DNA of 9,446 nucleotides from Actinotignum schaalii_C (GTDB lineage: Bacteria; Actinomycetota; Actinomycetes; Actinomycetales; Actinomycetaceae), in the NCBI RefSeq assembly GCF_034119425.1, contig NZ_JAWUEL010000049.1:1-9446 (forward strand). Direction: 5' to 3'. The notes beneath the pieces are model-generated. The model had not been told where the DNA came from. It saw only the letters and a list, made by a program, of their open reading frames with translations, and ran no database searches. The position numbers and the translations under genes were made by a program. Each line of letters opens with the position of its first letter. Within the stretch, counting starts at the first letter, position 1. Below, in pieces: positions 5,830-9,446 of the stretch.

Positions 5830-7251
5830 TCACGGCCGGCGCCGGGTGCAGGCAGCAATATCGGTCCGGGTAGTGCCGTGTGGATCGGTGCAGAGCGCAT
5901 CTAGAGAAAGAAGCGCGGCCGGTTCGGGGAGGAGTGCGCGCCAGGCGGGCGGGAGCTCAAGCGGAGTGATGTTTTCCCAATTCGCGGCCCGGCGCAGCCG
6001 GTCAAGATCGGCGATGCCTACCGGGGTGCTTCCCTGTAGCAGGGTGGCGCTCCCCGCATCCGTGCTGGCCACGAGCGCAGCACCACTGTGCGATAGTGGG
6101 GATTCGGGTACGTGCACCAGGAACGAGTGTCCCGCGTGAAAAGCCGCGCATACCCGGGCGGAGGTGGGCTCCGTGGTGCCGGGAGTCGGGCTCGACGTGG
6201 CCGTGGAAGCATGCTCGGTAGCCGCGCCGGTAGCCGGGTCGGTGAGCGCGGTGAGATCAGCGGGCCAGCCGGCTCCGGGGCCGGTTTCCCGAAAACTAAG
6301 ATGGGCACGAGCTGCCGGATCGAGGGCATACACTCGCGCCCGGGCACTGTGCTCGGAGAGTCGATACAGGTGGAAAGCGGTGGGGGAGAGCGGTTCGAGC
6401 ACGCCGCCCGAACTGATCTGGAACCAGGTGCGGGTGCCGGCACTGTCAGCAAAAGCAACCAGGTCACCGACCCGCGCCTCCCCGATACCGGGAAGATACC
6501 CGGCCGGCTCACCAACGGCGGGAACCTGGAGCGGCGTGAGAGGCGGCCCTTCCGCCCAGAGTTCCACCCACGCAGGCGGCGCCTCAAACACAGGTAAGCC
6601 CGGAAATTCACTACGGAAAGCCACTTCTGGAATGTCCACCCGGTAGCGCTGGCCAGTAGCAATGAGCCACAAACTTCCCGGTGTTCGTACCAGCACCGCG
6701 CCCCGATATTCCGGGAGCGGAGCTGAGGCCGCCAGGGATAACGGCGTGGCCGTGCCCTGCATATTTTCTTTGTCGTCCTCCCGTGAAGCTGTAACAGTTG
6801 CGGGGCAGGCCACCACCCACGGATCGCGTAACTCAGCTGCGGGCGGTAAAGAATCGGGGGCGCCCGGAATTCCCACGGGCACCCCGCGCGGTACATCTGC
6901 GAGCCGGGAAGCTGGGAGCGCATGGGTTTCCAGCCCTTCGGGGTACAAAAGGTAAGCGGCAGTCAGGGTGGTGAGGGGATGGAGAACTCCACCGGAACTG
7001 AGATAGCGTGCCCCGCTATCCGTGGCGATCACAATCGCGCCATCTTCCCAACCGTCGGGAAGCTGCGGGGAGAGCACCCGCGCCGCACCGGTACCAGCCG
7101 CGGTTACCAGGGCAAGCCCAAGAGCTCCAGCTAGCCCAGCTAATCCGGGGCGGGGAGCTTCCTCATGAGCCGGCAGCCCCCACCACAACGCCCCAGTGAT
7201 ACTGCGGCGCCGGAAACGGCGGGAGCTCACAATAGTGCGCGCGTTTACCAT
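5830..7251 (-). CDS. eccB: Type VII secretion core protein EccB
   Basis: A 473-residue EccB homologue, a component of the inner-membrane ESX complex. An arginine-rich cytoplasmic head (SSRRFRRRSITGALWWG) precedes one transmembrane helix (about 35-58). A long extracytoplasmic domain follows, with the EccB repeat pattern: IVIATDSGARYLSSGGVLHPL, RYRVDIPEVAF, WFQISSGGVLEPLS and a late TLLQGSTPVGIADLDRL. The length is close to the usual 480-510. It has four Cys: C149 (VVACPA) and C368 (RVCAAF) fit the conserved EccB disulfide, and C454/C468 could form a second near the C-terminus. A Thr/Ser/Pro-rich insert lies at about 340-365. The ATG at 7251 overlaps the eccD stop by 7 nt (ATGGTAA) with no clear ribosome-binding site, so translation is probably coupled to eccD. 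It is convergent with the adhesin gene. Confidence 0.93.
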   Translation of the reverse strand: MVNARTIVSSRRFRRRSITGALWWGLPAHEEAPRPGLAGLAGALGLALVTAAGTGAARVLSPQLPDGWEDGAIVIATDSGARYLSSGGVLHPLTTLTAAYLLYPEGLETHALPASRLADVPRGVPVGIPGAPDSLPPAAELRDPWVVACPATVTASREDDKENMQGTATPLSLAASAPLPEYRGAVLVRTPGSLWLIATGQRYRVDIPEVAFRSEFPGLPVFEAPPAWVELWAEGPPLTPLQVPAVGEPAGYLPGIGEARVGDLVAFADSAGTRTWFQISSGGVLEPLSPTAFHLYRLSEHSARARVYALDPAARAHLSFRETGPGAGWPADLTALTDPATGAATEHASTATSSPTPGTTEPTSARVCAAFHAGHSFLVHVPESPLSHSGAALVASTDAGSATLLQGSTPVGIADLDRLRRAANWENITPLELPPAWRALLPEPAALLSLDALCTDPHGTTRTDIAACTRRRP

Positions 7252-8678
7252 GGGCTGACCGCAATGACTATCCCGACTCCGAGCAGCGCGGTGAAAGCCT
7301 GCTCAGCGATCTCCACTCGCCGGGTGAGAAGAAGCTGAGCCTCGGAGCGCTCGCCGCGGCCTCCACTATTGTCGGTACACTCCAGCCCTCCCCGGTGACA
7401 TCGATACCCGAGGAAAAGAGCGGGAATACTCACCAGCGCCGGAGCTACCAGGCAAGCAAAAAGTCCCGGTGCTGTGTGCGCTGCCGGATTCCGCATGGCC
7501 AGCACACAGAGTTCCACATAAAGAAGAAGGAAGAAGGCAAGCCGAAATACAAACGCGGCGTCGGCGCGCATACTTATAGTGCGCAGCCCGAGGACGGTCA
7601 CTGCCGTGCAGCATATGGCCGTACTGAGAATATCCGGCCGGCAGGCCAGCGGGAGGAGCGCGGCGATCACGAAGACGACGCCGGCTTCGGCACCCAGGGC
7701 GCGGAGGGTGAGTGTGTGTGCCCAGTTTTCCGGGCTCTGCCGTGAAGGTAAATCCGGTGTATCGGAGGCGGGAATCTCCGGCGGAGAAGCGCTTATATAC
7801 ACGATAACTGGCGCAATGGCACGAACTGTACATACCAACGCCACCGCGATAACGAGTGCGGTGGGTTCTGCAAGTCGGGGGTGCAACAGGGCAAGGCCGG
7901 CCCATCCCGACAGGCCGATTGCCCAGGCGAGCAAGAGACTTCGGCTGCCCGGTACGGGAACTACCACCCGGGCGAGCAGCGCGATGACGAGAAGAGCGCA
8001 GCCGGCTGCTATCCCGTGTAGTCCCGTGCCAGTTCCCGCCTCTGGTAATACCAGCGGGGCAGCCCGCCACCCGCAGGCTGCCCCCGTCCAGCCGCTGACT
8101 GCGAGTAGCGCCAAAGCTACCAACTGTGCTCGCGTGTTTATACCTTGGCCTTCCCGTTGGTGCGCATGCGTCCAATTCACGCGGGCAAGACCGAGAAAAA
8201 CGAGCGCAAGACTGGCTAGCACGGGAAGGGCAAACGCGTGGGGGAGCGCGGCCCGCGCGGTATATCCAGCCAGGCCCAGCCCTGCGACCGCGGCCGTTCC
8301 GGTCGCGTAGATACGGAACGTATCTGGGGCAAGTTCGCCGCGCTCCTTCAGGGTGGAATGGCGGATACGGCTGAGAACCGGGTCGCTGCGCAGAGGCATG
8401 GGGGCCGCCGGCCCGTCAATAAAAAGGCAGATTCCGGGGGAGAGCAGGTCTCCGGCCGGGCGGCTCGGATCTAGGCGCTGACCGGTGGCGGTACGAACCG
8501 TCCAGTTGGGAGCCGCGAAATCCGGAGTGAGGAGGCGCAGCACCTCAGGAATAAGCGCGGTTAGTGAGAGCGAACTGGCCAGCTCGAACTCTCCGCGCTG
8601 CCCCGCGCAATGCACGCAGACGGGAATCGCAATATCCGCCGGCTGCGCGCCGCGTGATTCTGCTAGTTCTCCGGCCAT
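7245..8678 (-). CDS. eccD: Type VII secretion integral membrane protein EccD
   Basis: A 477-residue protein with the EccD layout. A cytoplasmic ubiquitin-like (YukD-type) domain spans about residues 15-92 (IPVCVHCAGQRGEFELAS... LLSPGICLFIDGP). A short basic linker follows (RSDPVLSRIRHSTLKERG), then about eleven hydrophobic helices from about 120 to the C-terminus. The last follows RRVEIAEQ, as in other EccDs. EccD forms the main membrane channel-like part of the ESX core with EccB and EccC. The start at ATG 8678 has a near-perfect ribosome-binding site, AAAGGAGGG (8690-8682). The protein is unusually Cys-rich for a membrane protein, including a CxxC (C21, C24) in the ubiquitin-like domain. 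It is first of the leftward eccD-eccB unit and divergent from eccC. The long loop at about 297-325 (SPPEIPASDTPDLPSRQ) fits the family's mid-protein loop. Confidence 0.93.
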   Translation of the reverse strand: MAGELAESRGAQPADIAIPVCVHCAGQRGEFELASSLSLTALIPEVLRLLTPDFAAPNWTVRTATGQRLDPSRPAGDLLSPGICLFIDGPAAPMPLRSDPVLSRIRHSTLKERGELAPDTFRIYATGTAAVAGLGLAGYTARAALPHAFALPVLASLALVFLGLARVNWTHAHQREGQGINTRAQLVALALLAVSGWTGAACGWRAAPLVLPEAGTGTGLHGIAAGCALLVIALLARVVVPVPGSRSLLLAWAIGLSGWAGLALLHPRLAEPTALVIAVALVCTVRAIAPVIVYISASPPEIPASDTPDLPSRQSPENWAHTLTLRALGAEAGVVFVIAALLPLACRPDILSTAICCTAVTVLGLRTISMRADAAFVFRLAFFLLLYVELCVLAMRNPAAHTAPGLFACLVAPALVSIPALFLGYRCHRGGLECTDNSGGRGERSEAQLLLTRRVEIAEQAFTALLGVGIVIAVSPW

Positions 8679-8829
8679 ATGCCCTCCTTTCTGCGCTGTT
8701 ACTGACCCCGGCTATTCGCCTGCGTTCTTGCCACCTCGCACCCTCGCCCTCGGCACCCGGAAGCCTGCCCGCACGGCCGCAGGTGCGGGGTGAGGGCACG
8801 GTATCAAGAAGGCCGCAACCTGACCAGGG

Positions 8830-8842
8830 CTCATCCACAGGC
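8830..8842 (-). promoter_or_regulatory. DnaA-box-like motif copy 3 (GCCTGTGGATGAG)
   Basis: On the minus strand it reads GCCTGTGGATGAG, sharing GCCTGTGGAT and the next A with the copy at 1535. The 9-mer TCATCCACA (8831-8839) has one mismatch to TTATCCACA. Its centre is 19 bp from copy 4, about two helical turns. Confidence 0.5.
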
Positions 8843-8848
8843 CAGAGA

Positions 8849-8861
8849 GTTATCCACAAGC
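8849..8861 (-). promoter_or_regulatory. DnaA-box-like motif copy 4 (GCTTGTGGATAAC)
   Basis: It contains a perfect TTATCCACA at 8850-8858 on the plus strand. The extended 13-mer differs from the copy at 1535 by a single base. Confidence 0.6.
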
Positions 8862-8901
8862 CCAGCTGGTCCGTTGCGAGAGAAATGCGTCGTCGTACCG
8901 A

Positions 8902-8914
8902 AGCTGTGGATAGC
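8902..8914 (+). promoter_or_regulatory. DnaA-box-like motif copy 5 (AGCTGTGGATAGC)
   Basis: TGTGGATAG (8905-8913) has one mismatch to TGTGGATAA. It lies in the opposite orientation to copies 3 and 4 and ends 3 bp before the candidate -35 of eccC. Confidence 0.45.
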
Positions 8915-8917
8915 GCC

Positions 8918-8946
8918 TCGCCAAGAACCCATAGCCCCGCTAGGGT
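8918..8946 (+). promoter_or_regulatory. Candidate eccC promoter
   Basis: TCGCCA (8918-8923) and TAGGGT (8941-8946) are separated by 17 nt. TAGGGT fits the loose actinobacterial TANNNT -10. The leader would be about 30 nt and include the eccC ribosome-binding site. This is a pattern match only. Confidence 0.3.
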
Positions 8947-8984
8947 GTGCCGGAAGGAGAGCGCGCTCGCGAAAGGAGGAATCC

Positions 8985-9446
8985 ATGGCGGCTCTGATTA
9001 TTCCCGCGCCACCCGCGTGTTATCACGGCAGCGGGCAGAAAATGAACGCCGTCATGTTCCTCCCCGCGCTGCTATCCGTGGTGATGCTCGTGATTCTCAC
9101 GTCCACCACCCGGCGCTCTCCCCACCTGCTTCTCCTCATAGGAACGCTCGGGGTTCTCATGCTCGCACTCGCGCTGCTCAACGTGGGCCTGGGGCTGCGG
9201 CGCACCGCCGGGGAACGTGACGGCGCGCGGCGCGACTACCTCGCCGCCCTGGCCAGGTGCGAAGCCGAAGCCGAGCGCATGCTGGAATCATGCGCTCGCG
9301 AGGAATCGCAACACTATCCGGCCCCGCTCGTACTCCCGCTGCGCCTGGGCCGCAGCAAGCCAGCGCCACCGGGCCCGATCCGGGTCGGGCAAGCACTGCT
9401 CGCGCCGCCATATACCGTCACGCTCGCGGAGGATACACCCGGGGAG
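8985..9446 (+). CDS. eccC: Type VII secretion ATPase EccC, N-terminal part
   Basis: The frame opens at ATG 8985, four bases after AAAGGAGGA (8972-8980), and runs without a stop to the right edge (154 codons). It starts with the short LIIPAPPA segment typical of EccC N-termini. Two transmembrane helices follow (about residues 22-39 and 47-69; VVMLVILTSTTRR and LLLLIGTLGVLML). A charged helical stretch RRDYLAALARCEAEAERMLES then leads to HYPAPLVLPLRL and PGPIRVGQALLAPP. This matches the EccC pattern of RR-YL--L, H-P-P and the L-RVG strand before the first ATPase domain. The FtsK/SpoIIIE-type ATPase domains, which drive export and recognise the Esx signal, must lie beyond the window. The gene is divergent from eccD, so the motor is transcribed apart from eccDB. 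Confidence 0.9.
   Translation, partial: MAALIIPAPPACYHGSGQKMNAVMFLPALLSVVMLVILTSTTRRSPHLLLLIGTLGVLMLALALLNVGLGLRRTAGERDGARRDYLAALARCEAEAERMLESCAREESQHYPAPLVLPLRLGRSKPAPPGPIRVGQALLAPPYTVTLAEDTPGE

Larger units (their letters stand above)
8679..8984. promoter_or_regulatory. Divergent eccD/eccC regulatory region
   Basis: 306 nt separate the divergent eccD and eccC starts. In order they hold the eccD ribosome-binding site, a hairpin CCCGCAC/GTGCGGG (8768-8774 with 8783-8789), three DnaA-box-like motifs (8830-8914), a candidate eccC promoter (8918-8946), a 10-bp palindrome GAGCGCGCTC (8959-8968), and the eccC ribosome-binding site. No clear promoter was recognised for eccD, and no convincing small gene is seen. 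Confidence 0.6.

Noticed and set aside
5879..5887. Further DnaA-like site TGTGGATCG
   Set aside because: It lies inside the eccB coding region with two mismatches and is plausible by chance.
6018..6923. 301-codon frame on the minus strand within eccB
   Set aside because: It is a shifted frame of eccB, which has clear EccB repeats. The alternative has no pattern and an odd Arg/Pro/Ser-rich composition.
7366..8175. 269-codon frame within eccD
   Set aside because: It is a same-strand frame shadow of the multi-helix EccD, with no hydrophobic or domain pattern.
8830..8914. Chromosomal replication origin
   Set aside because: Three DnaA-like boxes are too few, there is no dnaA/dnaN neighbour or AT-rich unwinding region, and the setting is a divergent secretion-gene promoter.
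8564..9220. 218-codon plus-strand frame over the eccC start
   Set aside because: It crosses the motif-rich intergenic region and the eccC frame, has Arg/Pro-rich low-quality sequence, and lacks a ribosome-binding site at its start. The overlapping frame from 8985 matches EccC.

Overview
The window is GC-rich actinobacterial DNA. The evidence is the codon bias, the WXG100/Ecc-type (ESX-like) secretion genes, and a wall-anchored adhesin of a type common in host-associated Actinomycetia. An Actinomycetaceae-like host is a reasonable guess, but nothing here fixes the genus. No tRNA or rRNA gene, IS element, integrase or CRISPR array was found.

Layout. (1) At 2-1394 there are housekeeping and unassigned genes: the 3' end of a GluQRS-type tRNA-modifying enzyme (+), a YbaK/Cys-tRNA(Pro) deacylase (-) convergent to it, and a small single-pass membrane protein (+) divergent from the deacylase. 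(2) At 1395-1675 a non-coding leader holds two hairpins, two copies of a GCCTGTGGATAAC-like motif and a promoter candidate. (3) At 1676-5641 there is a rightward operon: a CFP-10-like WXG100 protein, an ESAT-6-like WXG100 protein with a YxxxD signal, and a 1094-residue surface adhesin with a Sec signal, thioester domain, repeated beta domains, two T-Q ester-bond (VaFE) domains, a Pro-rich stalk and an LQRTG sorting signal. (4) At 5688-5729 a very strong bidirectional hairpin separates this operon from the convergent secretion genes. (5) At 7251-5830 and 8678-7245 (minus strand) lie eccB and eccD, overlapping by 7 nt. (6) At 8679-8984 a divergent regulatory region carries three more copies of the same motif. 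(7) From 8985 to the right edge is the start of eccC (+), which lacks a stop inside the window.

The coherent picture is a type VII (ESX-like) secretion locus in three transcription units. These are an esx pair with a covalent-adhesion surface protein, an eccD-eccB membrane-complex unit, and eccC, the start of the motor ATPase. The two most notable points are the pairing of WXG100 substrates with a thioester/ester-bond adhesin in one operon, and a shared DnaA-box-like motif upstream of both the esx operon and the eccD/eccC divergent promoter. The latter suggests a common regulator.
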